From Gordonia malaquae NBRC 108250 (GTDB lineage: Bacteria; Actinomycetota; Actinomycetes; Mycobacteriales; Mycobacteriaceae), in assembly GCF_000344135.1 (NCBI RefSeq), contig NZ_BAOP01000024.1:1-64000 (forward strand): a stretch of 64,000 nt of DNA, in the 5' to 3' direction. The notes under the pieces were generated by a model. That model had not been told where the DNA came from. It searched no databases and saw only the letters and a program-made list of their open reading frames with translations. The position numbers and the translations under genes were made by a program. Positions 53,992 through 63,902 of the stretch are shown here, one piece after another. Numbering within the stretch: the stretch's first letter is position 1; each line of letters begins with the position of its first letter.

Positions 53992-54395
53992 CCGAGAAAC
54001 CCGCGAAGCCGGTGACCGGCCAGCGGTCCACCAAGCAGCGAGCCGCGATCGCAGACGTGCTCGCCTCGACCGACGACTTCCTGTCGGCACAGCAGTTGCA
54101 CGACAAACTGCGTGACCGAGGCGAGTCGATCGGCCTCACGACTGTTTATCGAAATCTCACCGCGCTCACCGAAGCCGCCCAGATCGACGCCATCTGGGAC
54201 GGCTCCGGAGAGACGCGCTACCGCCACTGCTCGTCCGGCCACCACCATCACCTGGTGTGCAGGGAGTGCGGGACCACCGTCGAGGTCCAGGCCGACCCGG
54301 TCGAGCGCTGGGCGGCCCGCATCGCAGCCGACAACGGCTTCACCGAGATCGCACACACCGTCGAGATCTTCGGCACCTGCGCCGCCTGCTCCTGA
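53988..54395 (+). CDS. zur: Fur-family zinc uptake regulator Zur (FurB)
   Basis: 135 residues. Winged helix STKQRAAIADVLASTDDFLS, GLTTVYRNLTALTEAAQID; metal-binding part RYRHCSSGHHHHLVCRECG with a C-x2-C pair, and a second pair at the end (GTCAACS). This is the Fur layout with structural zinc. The GTG at 53988 overlaps the smtB-like stop. Position after an SmtB homologue identifies it as FurB/Zur, repressor of zinc uptake genes, rather than the iron regulator FurA. Confidence 0.92.
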   Translation: MTEKPAKPVTGQRSTKQRAAIADVLASTDDFLSAQQLHDKLRDRGESIGLTTVYRNLTALTEAAQIDAIWDGSGETRYRHCSSGHHHHLVCRECGTTVEVQADPVERWAARIAADNGFTEIAHTVEIFGTCAACS

Positions 54396-54516
54396 GATCC
54401 GTCGTTATTTCCAGATCCGACGGCATAGTGCCGCCGCACCTCGGAATAGCGACCGATCTTCGGAGTATCCCCAACCATGTTGGAACCGATCCCCCGTTCT
54501 GCGCGTCCAACCTTGT

Positions 54517-55348
54517 ATGGACGACTCCGGTGTGTACACACGCGCACAACTCCTGGCGATGGGCTACGACGACGAACAGATCCGCCGAGCAGTGCAGTCC
54601 GGCGTCCTGGTCCGACTCCGCGTCGGCTGGTACGCACCCCGCCGTCGCCCTTCAGTTCCACGGCCTCTGGGTTCCTCCAGGCCATCCTGGACTCCATCTG
54701 CGCCGGACGCCTCATCTGACTGGAAAGCTCCCCGAATGCCGTCCACTCGTCGGCCGCCTAAGAACGGCGAACGAGGCCGTCGACCCGATTCCAGTCGCCC
54801 TCAATCATGCGACTCGATGTCTCGACTCCGATGAGTGGATCGCAGTATGCGACTCGTATCGGAACCGAACGGGAGTCGGTCGCGGCGACCTCGCTGCCGA
54901 CATGGGCGTCACAGGCGCGAAGGTGATCGGGATGCTCGAGAAGACCGACCGGCGATCACAGTCGGGCACGGAGAGCATCGCGAGAGTGCGGCTCCGTGCC
55001 GTCGGCTACGACGTGGTCGTCCAGCCAGCGGTCGAGGGTGTCGGCCACACCGACCTGCGGATCGGCAAACTCCTGCTGGAATGCGACAGCGTTCGTCACC
55101 ACTCCTCGAAGGAGGACTACGAGCGTGACCACCACCGCGATCGCCGCGCCCTGGTCGACGGATGGATCGTGATGCGCCTGACGTATGACGACATCCTGTG
55201 CGACTGGGACGGCGTACTCGCCGACATTCGCGCGATCACCAGGGCGGACAGGCACCGCGCTCGCGGCGTCAAGGACCGGGCGATGGTTCAAAGATCGGTC
55301 GATCTGTCACTGCTCGGCGGCACTGTGCCGTCGGACTTCGATACCTAG
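54517..55348 (+). pseudogene. Frameshifted AbiEi-like/DUF559 protein
   Basis: The N-terminus (MDDSGVYTRAQLLAMGYDDE, then QIRRAVQSGVLVRLRVGWYA) is an AbiEi-type antitoxin winged-helix opening. Soon after GWYAP, at about 54640, the frame loses homology, and the continuation appears in another frame as ALQFHGLWVPPGHPGLHLRR. It runs to 55348 with a VSR/DUF559-like endonuclease fold (GHTDLRIGKLLLECDSVRHH, RRALVDGWIVMRLTYDDI). About 20 residues between the parts are also missing, so a deletion plus frameshift is likely rather than a single-base error. The protein is probably non-functional. Confidence 0.7.
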
Positions 55349-55375
55349 ACCGATCTTGGGAACGCCCACTCCGTT

Positions 55376-55420
55376 GTCAACCAACGGTTGACGTTCACAA
55401 TTCGTCAACCTACAGTTGAC
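55376..55420. promoter_or_regulatory. Twin palindromic operators GTCAAC-N5-GTTGAC
   Basis: GTCAACCAACGGTTGAC at 55376-55392 and GTCAACCTACAGTTGAC at 55404-55420 share the same 6-bp arms and N5 spacer, with starts 28 bp apart. The second ends 2 bp before the ATG of the Clp-N gene, so a bound protein would block translation initiation or the promoter. No other gene lies between. Confidence 0.75.
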
Positions 55421-55422
55421 GC

Positions 55423-56133
55423 ATGACCGAACCGACACGCCTCGACTCCATCAACCTCGACGATTTGATTTGCGGTATCACCGAGAACTCCGACGACCCG
55501 CTGGACCGTCTCACCTCGGCGGTCCTGACCGGCGAACACCTCGACCAGATGTCCGACCACCTCGTCGGCCACTTCGTGGACGCTGCACGAGCAGCGGGCG
55601 CCTCGTGGAACGACATCGGGCAGTGCCTCGGAGTCACGAAGCAGGCCGCCCAGAAGCGGTTCACGCCCGGCGCCGCGAAACTCGATCCGAGCAAGGGCTT
55701 CGCCGCCTTCACCGAACGAGCTCGAAACGTGCTGGCCGCTGCGCACAACGACGCCAAGTCCGCCGGGAATCCGGAGGTCACCGCTGCTCACCTGGCGGCG
55801 GCACTGCTCGACGACGAGACGTCACTCGCCACGTTGCTCCTGACACGCCAAGGGGTGGATCCGATCGAGATCCGGAAGGCGGTTGCGGCGGCATCGCCGG
55901 TCGTCGACGGCGAGGTCCCTGACCTTGTCCCCTACGACGCCTCGGCGCGCAAAGCACTGGAGCTCACCTTCCGCCACGGGCTCCGGCTCGGCCACGCCTA
56001 CATCGGCACCGAACACATCCTGCTGGCGCTTCTCGAAGTGGAGAACGGCGAAGGACCGCTCGCCGATGCAGGCGTCGACCGTGCCGCCCTGGAGTCGGAT
56101 CTCACCGCGATGCTCGACGCGATGACTCCCTGA
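55423..56133 (+). CDS. Clp N-terminal repeat protein with HTH-like N-terminus
   Basis: 236 residues. The first part carries an HTH-like segment (GASWNDIGQCLGVTKQAAQK), and the rest (about 95-235) holds two Clp-N repeats (FAAFTERARNVLAAAHNDAK, then GLRLGHAYIGTEHILLALLE), as in ClpC/ClpA adaptor-binding N-domains. There is no AAA+ ATPase part. It may bind substrates or adaptors of Clp, or use the HTH to bind DNA. The twin operators in front suggest autoregulation. Start at the ATG at 55423. Confidence 0.85.
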   Translation: MTEPTRLDSINLDDLICGITENSDDPLDRLTSAVLTGEHLDQMSDHLVGHFVDAARAAGASWNDIGQCLGVTKQAAQKRFTPGAAKLDPSKGFAAFTERARNVLAAAHNDAKSAGNPEVTAAHLAAALLDDETSLATLLLTRQGVDPIEIRKAVAAASPVVDGEVPDLVPYDASARKALELTFRHGLRLGHAYIGTEHILLALLEVENGEGPLADAGVDRAALESDLTAMLDAMTP

Positions 56134-56138
56134 ACTGG

Positions 56139-56936
56139 TCAGGCGCTGCCGAAGCGGCGGTCGCGTTTGGCGTACTCGAGGCATGCGGCCCAGAGGTCGC
56201 GACGGTCGAAGTCCGGGAACAGCTTCTCCTGGTACACCATCTCGGCGTACGCCGACTGCCAGAGCAGGAAGTTCGACAGTCGCTGTTCACCGGACGGCCG
56301 CAGAAACAGGTCGACGTCGGGCATGTCCGGCTCGTCGAGGTACTTGGCGAACGACGCCTCGGTGATCCGCTCGGGGTCGATCTCCCCGCGAGCGGCGCGG
56401 CGGGCGATCTCGCGTGCCGCGTCGGCGATCTCGGCGCGTCCGCCGTAGTTGACGCACATGGTGAGCGTCATGACGGTGTTGTTCTTCGTCAGTTCTTCGG
56501 CGACTTCGAGTTCTTTGATGACACTGCGCCACAGACGGGGGCGTCGACCGGCCCACCTCACGCGGACGCCCATCTCGTTCATCTCGTCGCGACGACGACG
56601 GATCACGTCGCGGTTGAACCCCATCAGGAACTTGACCTCGTCGGGGCTGCGCGACCAGTTCTCGGTGGAGAACGCGTACGCCGACAGCCACTTGACGCCG
56701 ATCTCGATGGACCCGCACACCGAGTCCATCAGCACAGCCTCGCCGCGCTTGTGCCCTTCGGTGCGGGGCAGTCCCCGATCCTGCGCCCATCGACCGTTGC
56801 CGTCCATCACCAACGCGACGTGGTTCGGGACGAACTCGGCGGGAATCGCGGGCGGCACCGCGCCGGACGGGTGGGGGTCCGGCGGTCGGACCACAACGGG
56901 CTCCGTCGTCGTGGGACGTCGACGCAAGCTTGCCAT
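56139..56936 (-). CDS. uppS: Isoprenyl (decaprenyl) diphosphate synthase UppS
   Basis: Makes the long-chain cis-polyprenyl diphosphate that carries peptidoglycan and arabinogalactan precursors. 265 residues with the catalytic region [20 protein letters not shown] (Asp at 45), [15 protein letters not shown] and the C-terminal [20 protein letters not shown]. Corresponds to Rv2361c. The ATG overlaps the recO stop by one base (TGATG), so the pair is coupled. Confidence 0.95.
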   Translation of the reverse strand: MASLRRRPTTTEPVVVRPPDPHPSGAVPPAIPAEFVPNHVALVMDGNGRWAQDRGLPRTEGHKRGEAVLMDSVCGSIEIGVKWLSAYAFSTENWSRSPDEVKFLMGFNRDVIRRRRDEMNEMGVRVRWAGRRPRLWRSVIKELEVAEELTKNNTVMTLTMCVNYGGRAEIADAAREIARRAARGEIDPERITEASFAKYLDEPDMPDVDLFLRPSGEQRLSNFLLWQSAYAEMVYQEKLFPDFDRRDLWAACLEYAKRDRRFGSA

Positions 56937-57718
56937 CAGCTGACCTGACCTTCCAGGGGATGTTCATCGGTGATGATCGCGTGCGGCGCGTGCCGTTCGA
57001 TCAGCGGAAGTGTTCGCAATTGCCGTTCCAGGTGCCATTGCAGATGAGCAGCCGTGAGGCCTGTCGCCTGCCGGCGTTGGGAGTCGGTGGCGGCGCTGAC
57101 GTGATCCCATTCGCCGCGAGCGAGCGCGTCCATCACGTCGAGCACTCCGACCGACGGGGTCGCCGCACCTGCCGGACGGCAGTGGATGCACACCGCTCCC
57201 CCGACTGCGACGTGGAAGGCGCGATGCGGTCCGGGTTGTGCGCACCGAGCGCACACGTCCAGGGCCGGCATCCAACCGGCCGTCGACATCGCGCGCAACA
57301 GGAAGGCGTCGAGAATCCACTGACGATCACGACGGTCCTCGGCCAACGCCTGCAGTGCTCCGACCGTCAGCCGGTGCAGCTGTTTGGCAGGCGCCCGCTC
57401 CTCTCCGGCAAGACGCTCCGCGGTCTCGAGCACGGCACACGCCGTCGTGTATCGCCCGTAGTCGGCGGCGATGTCGTCGGAGAACGCGTGGAGGCTGTGC
57501 ACCTGGGTCACGACGTCGAGGTTGCGGCCCGGGTAGAAGTGCACGTCGACGTGGGCGAACGGTTCGAGCCTCGCGCCGAACTTGGAGCGGGTACGACGAA
57601 TCCCCTTGGCCACCGCGCGCACCAGCCCGTGCTCTGCGGTGAGGAAGGTGATGATGCGGTCGGCTTCGCCCAGCTTGTGCTGGCGCAGCACCACCGCTTC
57701 GTCGGAGTAGAACCTCAC
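56936..57718 (-). CDS. recO: DNA repair protein RecO
   Basis: Recombination mediator that loads RecA with RecR. 260 residues: an N-terminal OB fold ([40 protein letters not shown]), a helical middle, and a zinc finger of two C-x2-C pairs ([11 protein letters not shown] and [10 protein letters not shown]). Matches Rv2362c. ATG at 57718. Coupled to uppS. Confidence 0.95.
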   Translation of the reverse strand: MRFYSDEAVVLRQHKLGEADRIITFLTAEHGLVRAVAKGIRRTRSKFGARLEPFAHVDVHFYPGRNLDVVTQVHSLHAFSDDIAADYGRYTTACAVLETAERLAGEERAPAKQLHRLTVGALQALAEDRRDRQWILDAFLLRAMSTAGWMPALDVCARCAQPGPHRAFHVAVGGAVCIHCRPAGAATPSVGVLDVMDALARGEWDHVSAATDSQRRQATGLTAAHLQWHLERQLRTLPLIERHAPHAIITDEHPLEGQVS

Positions 57719-57774
57719 CGGGTCATTGTCCCACCCGCCACCGACATTCGGCGTATCCGACCCGCACCGGGACC

Positions 57775-58602
57775 TCAGTGAGCCGTGATGAACAAGTCGA
57801 GTTCAACCGCCACCCGTTCGGGTTGGTCCAGCGGAAGCAACGTCCACGCGTCGTCGACCTCGACGAGCTTCGCGTTGGAGAACTCGTGCGCCATGCGCCG
57901 CGCGTGCTCGACGGGCATCATGCGGTCCTCGGACGCCCACAACAGCAGCACCGGTCGGTCGAAGGTGACCACTTCACGGTGCCAGTCGTCGAGCACCTCG
58001 CGCGATGGAGTTCCGGTCGCGAACTTCTTGAGATCGCGCCTGATGTCGGCGTCGCGCAGCCCCGGCGCGAACCACTCGTCGAGCAGTGCGTCGTCGATCC
58101 CCCGCTTTGCGAGGCCGCCGTACGCCTGCTTTCCCCGGCGGAACATCGGTGTGCGCGTGAGCTGCATGAAAAGGGCAGGCCCACCCGGCAGTCGGCACAG
58201 TGCGACGCCGGGTCGCGCGGGTTTGGGTGGGAAGTTGTCGTACGCCTCGCATGACGCGAGGACCAGTCTGCCGATCCGGTCGTGGCGTCGCTCCGACACG
58301 ATGAACTGGCCGCCGCCCCAGTCGTTGAGGACGAGTGCCACCTCGAACAGATCGAGCGCGTCGAGGAAGTCGGCGATGATCCGAGAGACTCCCGCGTGGT
58401 CGAGTGCCGCGTCGGCGTTCATCGGACGTCGGTGCGCACCGAGAGGCCACGTCGGCGCGATGCACCGGTAGCCGTCCAGGAGCGGGATCACGTCACGCCA
58501 GAGATTCCCGTTCATGAGGAGTCCGTGACCGAACACGATCACCGGACCGGATCCGGTGTCGGTGTAGTCGATCGGACCCGCGGGCAGCTCGACGGTCGGC
58601 AT
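57775..58602 (-). CDS. Alpha/beta hydrolase, haloalkane-dehalogenase/epoxide-hydrolase-like
   Basis: 275 residues. Oxyanion strand VIVFGHGLLMNGNLW; the nucleophile elbow LNDWGGGQFI carries an aspartate rather than serine, as in haloalkane dehalogenases and epoxide hydrolases. The acid lies in LLLWASEDRMMP, but no clear catalytic histidine is seen in the usual last-loop position (VDDAWTLLPLDQPERV has Trp-Thr there), which makes catalysis doubtful. The ATG at 58602 is chosen over a GTG at 58617. Located between recO and era, where M. tuberculosis has amiA2. Confidence 0.82.
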   Translation of the reverse strand: MPTVELPAGPIDYTDTGSGPVIVFGHGLLMNGNLWRDVIPLLDGYRCIAPTWPLGAHRRPMNADAALDHAGVSRIIADFLDALDLFEVALVLNDWGGGQFIVSERRHDRIGRLVLASCEAYDNFPPKPARPGVALCRLPGGPALFMQLTRTPMFRRGKQAYGGLAKRGIDDALLDEWFAPGLRDADIRRDLKKFATGTPSREVLDDWHREVVTFDRPVLLLWASEDRMMPVEHARRMAHEFSNAKLVEVDDAWTLLPLDQPERVAVELDLFITAH

Positions 58603-58655
58603 GTCCCCAGCGTGCAACGGGAGGACGAGCGTTGTCCACCGTTCGGACTATCGGA

Positions 58656-59096
58656 CTACTTCTTGGCTCGCCGGTCGAGGGCGTCCTCGATCGCCTGGTC
58701 CTTCGCCTTCGCGCTGCGGCGGGCCTCCCACCATTTGGTGATGACGAGGAAACCGATGCCCCAGGTGCCGAGGGCGGTGATCAGCCAGATCAGCACTGTC
58801 GACGAGATCCAGGCCGCGGCGCCGGAGATGCTCAACGAACTCCCGACGACCGACGTGATGATCAACGACAGCAGCGTCGAGACGAGGCCGATGCCTCCCA
58901 GTACCGCCGACGCGTACTTGCGCGCCATGTTGAACACGAACGGGCCCATCACCGCCTGCATGGCGGTGAAGATCGCGACGGCGATGAAGAAGCCCTGGGC
59001 CCTGAGGTCGAATCCGTCGATCAGCCAAGCACAGACGAGCAATCCGACAGCTGACGAGACGAGACTGACGCCGACGTTCAGGAGGAAGCGAATCAT
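58656..59096 (-). CDS. Phage holin superfamily IV-like four-helix membrane protein
   Basis: 146 residues with four hydrophobic segments (FLLNVGVSLVSSAVGLLVCA, GFFIAVAIFTAMQAVMGPFV, LGGIGLVSTLLSLIITSVVG, VLIWLITALGTWGIGFLVIT) and a charged C-terminus (RRSAKAKDQAIEDALDRRAK). Such proteins are widespread in actinobacteria and annotated as phage holin family, but no phage genes are near, so a housekeeping membrane role is more likely. Confidence 0.8.
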   Translation of the reverse strand: MIRFLLNVGVSLVSSAVGLLVCAWLIDGFDLRAQGFFIAVAIFTAMQAVMGPFVFNMARKYASAVLGGIGLVSTLLSLIITSVVGSSLSISGAAAWISSTVLIWLITALGTWGIGFLVITKWWEARRSAKAKDQAIEDALDRRAKK

Positions 59097-59147
59097 GGCA
59101 GGGAGGAACCTTTCGCAGGGTCCGACGATTGTCGGAACCCTCCTATT

Positions 59148-60065
59148 CTAGAACCCGAGGCGACCGAGTTGCTTGGGATCCCGCTGCCAGTCCTTGGCGA
59201 CCTTGACGTGCAGGTCGAGGTACACCTTGGTGCCGAGCAGACGCTCGATCTGACCGCGGGCGGCGGTCCCGACCTCCTTGAGGCGGGCGCCCTTTCGGCC
59301 GATGATGATGCCCTTCTGACTGTCACGTTCGACGAACAGGTGGGCGTAGACGTCGACGATCTCGGAACCGTCACGCGGGACGACCTCTTCGATGACAACG
59401 GCGAGGGAGTGCGGGAGCTCGTCGCGAACGCCTTCAAGTGCGGCCTCGCGGATGAACTCCGCCATCAGTACCTGCTCGGGCTCGTCGGTGAGCTCACCGT
59501 CGGGGTAGAAGGCCGGGCCTTCGTCGCACAGGGAGACGAGAACGTCCGACAAGGTGTCGAGCTGTCGTCCGGATTTCGCCGAGCACGGCACCACCTCGGC
59601 GTCCGGACCCATGAGCCGCGAGAGCGCCATGAGCTGTTCGGCGACCTTGTCCGGGCTCACCCTGTCGATCTTGGTGACGACGCCGACCTTCTTGGTCTTC
59701 GGCGCGATCGTCTGCACCTGCTCGACGATCCGGCGATCCCCGGGGCCGATCGCCTCATCGGCGGGTATGCAGACGCAGATCACGTCGACCTCGGAGTACG
59801 TGTCTCGGACGACGTCGTTCAACCGCTGGCCGAGCAGGGTGCGCGGACGGTGCAGACCCGGCGTGTCGATCAAGATGAGCTGCGCGTCGGGTCGGTTCAC
59901 GATGCCCCGGATCGCGTGACGCGTGGTCTGCGGCCGGTTCGACGTGATGGCGATCTTGTCGCCGACGAGCGCATTCGTCAGCGTCGACTTGCCGGTGTTG
60001 GGACGGCCGACGAAGCAGACGAAACCGGACCGGAACTGCGGGCCGGTGGACGACGGTGTGCTCAA
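59148..60065 (-). CDS. era: GTPase Era
   Basis: Ras-like GTPase for 30S ribosome maturation. 305 residues: P-loop GRPNTGKST at 20-28, switch [13 protein letters not shown]4 TKID, G5 SAKSGRQ, and a C-terminal KH RNA-binding domain ([20 protein letters not shown]). The ATG overlaps the upstream CBS-domain gene stop by 4 bp. Corresponds to Rv2364c. Confidence 0.96.
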   Translation of the reverse strand: MSTPSSTGPQFRSGFVCFVGRPNTGKSTLTNALVGDKIAITSNRPQTTRHAIRGIVNRPDAQLILIDTPGLHRPRTLLGQRLNDVVRDTYSEVDVICVCIPADEAIGPGDRRIVEQVQTIAPKTKKVGVVTKIDRVSPDKVAEQLMALSRLMGPDAEVVPCSAKSGRQLDTLSDVLVSLCDEGPAFYPDGELTDEPEQVLMAEFIREAALEGVRDELPHSLAVVIEEVVPRDGSEIVDVYAHLFVERDSQKGIIIGRKGARLKEVGTAARGQIERLLGTKVYLDLHVKVAKDWQRDPKQLGRLGF

Positions 60066-61438
60066 GCGGATTCTCCGATCGGATCAGTGTGTGTCTCAGG
60101 CAGCGTATCCCCTTGCTGCGTCTCGGCCGGTTCGTCGTCCGACCAGTCGTCCCGCCCGGCGCCGTCTGCCTGCTTCTTGGCGCGACGCACCACGACCGTG
60201 GTGATCCGCTGTCTGCCGAGCCGGTTGGGGCCGCCCTCTGCGGTCATCTTCAGTCCGTGCGACTTCACTTTGGCGCCCGGCAGTGGGACACGACCGAGCC
60301 GAAGTGCGAGGAGACCGCCGACGGTCTCGACCTCGTCGTCGTCGATCTCGATGCCGAACAGTTCGCCGAGGTCTTCGACGGGCAGCCGCGCCGACACCCG
60401 GTAGCGGTCGTCACCGAGCTTCTGGATCGGGGCCACCTCGTCGACGTCGTACTCGTCGGAGATCTCGCCGACGATCTCCTCGAGCACGTCCTCGATGGTG
60501 ACGAGCCCGGCGATGCCGCCGTATTCGTCGACCAGCAGAGCCATGTGGTTGCGCTTGGTCTGCATGTCGGCCAGGACGTCGTCGAGCGGGGCGGAGTCCG
60601 GTACGAACTCGGCATCGCGCATCACGTCGGACACTGTGAATCCGGCGAGCGGGATCTTCGGAAGGATCCGTCCGACGAGATCCTTGAGGTAGACGACGCC
60701 GACGATGTCGTCGGGGTTCTCGCCGATCACCGGGATCCTCGAGTGCCCGGACCGGACTGCCAGACTCATCGCCTGCGTGGCCGACTTGTCGTTCTCGATC
60801 CAGATCATCTCGGTGCGCGGGACCATCACCTCGCGGGCGTTGGTGTCGCCGAACTCGAACACCGACTGGATCATGCGGCGCTCGTCGTCGTCGACCACAC
60901 CGCGTTCCTGCGCGAGGTCGACCACTTCGCGGACCTCGACTTCGGTCGCGAACGGCCCGTTGCGGTAGCCCTTGCCGGGCGTCAGCCCGTTGCCGATGAG
61001 GATCAACAGTCGAGTGACGGGTCGCAGCAGCACGCCGATCGCGGTCAGCACCGGCGCGGCGATCAGCGCGATCGAGTACGCATGCTGCCTGCCGAGCGTG
61101 CGCGGGCCGACGCCGACCGCGATGTACGACACGAGGGTCATCACCACGATCGTCACCGCCAGACCCCACCCGACACCGATGCCGTCGACGGCGATCACGG
61201 CCACCAGGCCGGTGGCCGCCGTCTCGCACACCACACGCATCAGGACTGCGAGACCGACGTACGTTCCGCGCTGATCGAGGACCGCCCGCAGCCGTTTGGC
61301 ACCGGCGCGCTGGTCCTTGACCATGTCGTCGACACGCGCCGTCGAGACTGTCTGGACTGCGGTGTCGACCGCGGCGAACAGGCCGGCGAGAACGGTCAGC
61401 GCGACGGCGGCACCGATGAAGACGATGTCGCGAGTCAT
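60062..61438 (-). CDS. CNNM/CorC-type CBS-domain membrane protein (hemolysin-like)
   Basis: 458 residues. An N-terminal DUF21/CNNM membrane domain (about 1-135), a CBS pair (about 200-320; [60 protein letters not shown]) and a C-terminal CorC/HlyC FAD-like domain ([20 protein letters not shown]). Family members are magnesium or cobalt efflux-related. Matches Rv2366c. Gap of 5 bp after ybeY; overlaps era. Confidence 0.93.
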   Translation of the reverse strand: MTRDIVFIGAAVALTVLAGLFAAVDTAVQTVSTARVDDMVKDQRAGAKRLRAVLDQRGTYVGLAVLMRVVCETAATGLVAVIAVDGIGVGWGLAVTIVVMTLVSYIAVGVGPRTLGRQHAYSIALIAAPVLTAIGVLLRPVTRLLILIGNGLTPGKGYRNGPFATEVEVREVVDLAQERGVVDDDERRMIQSVFEFGDTNAREVMVPRTEMIWIENDKSATQAMSLAVRSGHSRIPVIGENPDDIVGVVYLKDLVGRILPKIPLAGFTVSDVMRDAEFVPDSAPLDDVLADMQTKRNHMALLVDEYGGIAGLVTIEDVLEEIVGEISDEYDVDEVAPIQKLGDDRYRVSARLPVEDLGELFGIEIDDDEVETVGGLLALRLGRVPLPGAKVKSHGLKMTAEGGPNRLGRQRITTVVVRRAKKQADGAGRDDWSDDEPAETQQGDTLPETHTDPIGESA

Positions 61439-61443
61439 ATCAG

Positions 61444-61989
61444 TCAGCTCCCGGCCGTGTCGCCGGAGAAGCCGGTGTTCCGAAGCAGCCTGGTGTCGCG
61501 CTGTGCCTGCTCCTGAAGTCGCACACGGTCGTCACGCGCCGAGTACCAGTCGACGATGATCTGCCCCTGCAGGCCGAACATCTCCTTCTCATCGTCCGGC
61601 TCGGCGTGGTCGAAGCCCAGCAGGTGCAGCACACCGTGCACAGTCAACACAGCGATCTCATGCTCGAAGCTGTGACGTTGACTCTTAGCCTGGTCGGCCG
61701 CGAATTCCGGGCACAGGACGATGTCGCCGAGCATCGCCGGACCGGGGTCGGCGGCATCGGGCCGACCGCCCGGGGTCAGCTCGTCCATCGGAAAGCTCAT
61801 CACGTCGGTCGGCCCGGGCAGGTCCATCCACTGCACGTGCAGATCGGTCATGGCCTGCAGGTCGACGAGTTGGATGGAGAGTTCGGCTGCGGGGTGCACG
61901 TCCATCCGCGCCATCGCAAAACGCGCGGCTTCGATGATCAGTTGCTCCGGGACGTCGACGCCCGATTCGTTGAACAGTTCGATGCTCAT
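61444..61989 (-). CDS. ybeY: Endoribonuclease YbeY
   Basis: Zinc-dependent RNase for 16S rRNA 3'-end processing and ribosome quality control. 181 residues; the metal-binding motif [11 protein letters not shown] supplies H118, H122 and H128. The ATG at 61989 overlaps the phoH stop (ATGA). Position between phoH and the CBS-domain protein is the standard actinobacterial arrangement (Rv2367c). Confidence 0.96.
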   Translation of the reverse strand: MSIELFNESGVDVPEQLIIEAARFAMARMDVHPAAELSIQLVDLQAMTDLHVQWMDLPGPTDVMSFPMDELTPGGRPDAADPGPAMLGDIVLCPEFAADQAKSQRHSFEHEIAVLTVHGVLHLLGFDHAEPDDEKEMFGLQGQIIVDWYSARDDRVRLQEQAQRDTRLLRNTGFSGDTAGS

Positions 61990-63029
61990 CGGCGCCGACC
62001 TCCCTGTCGCAGACCTTCGCGCCTCATCGCGCGGTTGCCCTCCGCTTCCTCATCGGCGCGGCCGTACGCGTCGACGATGTCGGCGACGAGCTTGTGCCGG
62101 ACCACATCGGCGCTGGTCAGCTCGGCGAAATGGATGTCGTCGATGCCGTCGAGAATCCGCGAGGCCACACGCAGTCCACTGGTGGCGCCGCCGGGCAGAT
62201 CGACCTGAGTCACATCGCCGGTGACGACCATCTTCGCGCCGAATCCGAGGCGGGTGAGGAACATCTTCATCTGCTCGCCGGTCGTGTTCTGCGCCTCGTC
62301 GAGGATGATGAACGCGTCGTTGAGCGTCCGTCCCCGCATGTACGCGAGCGGAGCGACTTCGATGACACCGGACTCCATCAGCTTCGGAATCGCCTCCGGG
62401 TCGAGCATGTCGTGCAGTGCGTCGTACAGGGGACGCAGGTACGGGTCGATCTTCTCGCTCAGCGTGCCGGGCAGGAACCCGAGCCGTTCACCGGCTTCGA
62501 CAGCAGGCCTCGTGAGGATGATCCGATTGACCTCCTTGGCCCGCAGCGCCTGCACTGCCTTCGCCATCGCGAGGTAGGTCTTTCCGGTGCCTGCCGGTCC
62601 GAGTCCGAACACGATCGTGTTCTTGTCGATCGCGTCGACGTAGTGCTTCTGGTTGAGTGTCTTCGGCCTGATCACCTTGCCGCGATTCGACAGGATGTCG
62701 AGGCTGAGAACCTCGGCGGGCGACTCCTTCTGGCCGGTCGCGAGAATCGACGTGCTCTGGCGGACCAGGTCGGGAGTCAGTTGGGTGCCGGTGCGGACCA
62801 GCTTGACCAGTTCGGAGATCACGCGCTCGGACCCGGCCACGTCTGCGGGGGTCCCGGTGAGGGTGATCCGGCTTCCGCGGACATGGATGTCGGCGGGAAG
62901 CTGCTGTTCCAGGGTCCGGAGATTCACATCCGTCGGCCCGAGAAGTCCGACCGCCAGATCCTGCGGCACATCGATCCGAGACGTCGCCACCGCGTCGGCC
63001 TTCACCGTTTCGCGGCTCAAGTCACTCAC
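61986..63029 (-). CDS. phoH: PhoH family ATPase
   Basis: 347 residues: an N-terminal KH-like part (about 25-85), then a RecA-like ATPase with the P-loop [19 protein letters not shown] (144-162) and Walker [14 protein letters not shown]. Probable role in RNA metabolism with YbeY and Era. GTG starts at 63041 and 63029 are both in frame; 63029 is preferred because AGGAG lies 11 bases upstream, while it almost touches 63041. Corresponds to Rv2368c. Confidence 0.94.
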   Translation of the reverse strand: MSDLSRETVKADAVATSRIDVPQDLAVGLLGPTDVNLRTLEQQLPADIHVRGSRITLTGTPADVAGSERVISELVKLVRTGTQLTPDLVRQSTSILATGQKESPAEVLSLDILSNRGKVIRPKTLNQKHYVDAIDKNTIVFGLGPAGTGKTYLAMAKAVQALRAKEVNRIILTRPAVEAGERLGFLPGTLSEKIDPYLRPLYDALHDMLDPEAIPKLMESGVIEVAPLAYMRGRTLNDAFIILDEAQNTTGEQMKMFLTRLGFGAKMVVTGDVTQVDLPGGATSGLRVASRILDGIDDIHFAELTSADVVRHKLVADIVDAYGRADEEAEGNRAMRREGLRQGGRRR

Positions 63030-63060
63030 TAAATCCGTCACTCCTCGACGTTCAGTTGTT

Positions 63061-63076
63061 CCCCGCGCACGCGGGG
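63061..63076 (-). terminator. Hairpin between the hydrolase gene and phoH
   Basis: CCCCGCG-CA-CGCGGGG, a 7-bp perfect stem with a tiny loop, lies about 60 bp after the leftward alpha/beta hydrolase stop and upstream of phoH. It may end the hydrolase transcript; there is no T-tract of note. Confidence 0.4.
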
Positions 63077-63132
63077 GTGGTCGTTTCAGTCTATCGCCGA
63101 CGCTGCAAACCGCATCTGAGATGTTTCCGCGG

Positions 63133-63900
63133 TCAGACGCCGAGCACCCGGAGAGTCTGGCGCATGGCCGCCGACGTCGGGTCCACGAAGGCGTCGTGCC
63201 CCTCCCCCGGCACTTCGTAGAGGACTGCGGATTGGCCACGGGCGGTGGCGTCGGCGACGTAGCGCCGACTCATCTCGATCGGGACCGACTCGTCGTCGAC
63301 GGTGTGGATCACGACGACGGTCGAGTCGAACGGAGGCTGCTGCGACGGCGACGCTTCGCGATACCGGTCCGGGATCTTGTCGAACGGCGCGCCCATCAGG
63401 TCGACCACCGACGGCCGGTCGTGGGCGCCGGTTTCGGTGAAGTCGAGAACCGGCGACTGCGCGATCACCGTGCCGATGCGGAACCGGTCGGTGGCGCCGC
63501 GAAGGCGTGCGGTCGCCCACACCGCCAGGTGTCCGCCTGCAGAGTGTCCGATGACGGTCGCATTCGACGCGTCGACCCGGATTCCGGCGGTGGCGAGTTG
63601 ATCGGTGACGGGACCGTCCAAGGCGCGGATCGCGGCGATCACGTCGCGCCCGGTGCCGGGCCACCCGCCGCCTGCCTCCTCGCGCCTCCGATACTCGACG
63701 TTCCACACCACAACGCCCCAATCGGCGAGCGCCCGTGCGACTCCGGTGTAGACCACAAGCGAGTACTCGGTGGACCAGAATCCGCCGTGAACGAGCACGA
63801 CGATCGGGGCGCGCCCCTCACCACGTTTGTCGGCGTCCGGCAGGTAGAGATGACCGAACATGCTCGGCGCGTCGCCGTACGCGATCTTGACGCGGCGCAC
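63133..63900 (-). CDS. Alpha/beta hydrolase (BD-FAE/acetylesterase-like)
   Basis: 255 residues. Oxyanion motif VLVHGGFWSTEY (HGG), nucleophile GHSAGGHLAVW (serine), acid in VVIHTVDDESVP and histidine in VPGEGHDAFVDP. The whole triad is intact. Its HGG-F/W pattern resembles arylformamidase and small acetylesterases. GTG start at 63900, 2 bp after the rsmE stop, so the two are coupled. Substrate not deducible. Confidence 0.87.
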   Translation of the reverse strand: MRRVKIAYGDAPSMFGHLYLPDADKRGEGRAPIVVLVHGGFWSTEYSLVVYTGVARALADWGVVVWNVEYRRREEAGGGWPGTGRDVIAAIRALDGPVTDQLATAGIRVDASNATVIGHSAGGHLAVWATARLRGATDRFRIGTVIAQSPVLDFTETGAHDRPSVVDLMGAPFDKIPDRYREASPSQQPPFDSTVVVIHTVDDESVPIEMSRRYVADATARGQSAVLYEVPGEGHDAFVDPTSAAMRQTLRVLGV

Positions 63901-63902
63901 GG

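Noticed and set aside
54257-54516. An upstream start for the DUF559-like frame inside zur
   Set aside because: The frame there is merely open within zur; homology for the N-terminal part begins at the ATG at 54517 in another frame.
58656-59096. Prophage lysis gene
   Set aside because: The holin-family name is formal; no endolysin, capsid, integrase or other phage gene is nearby, and the flanks are the conserved recO-era region.
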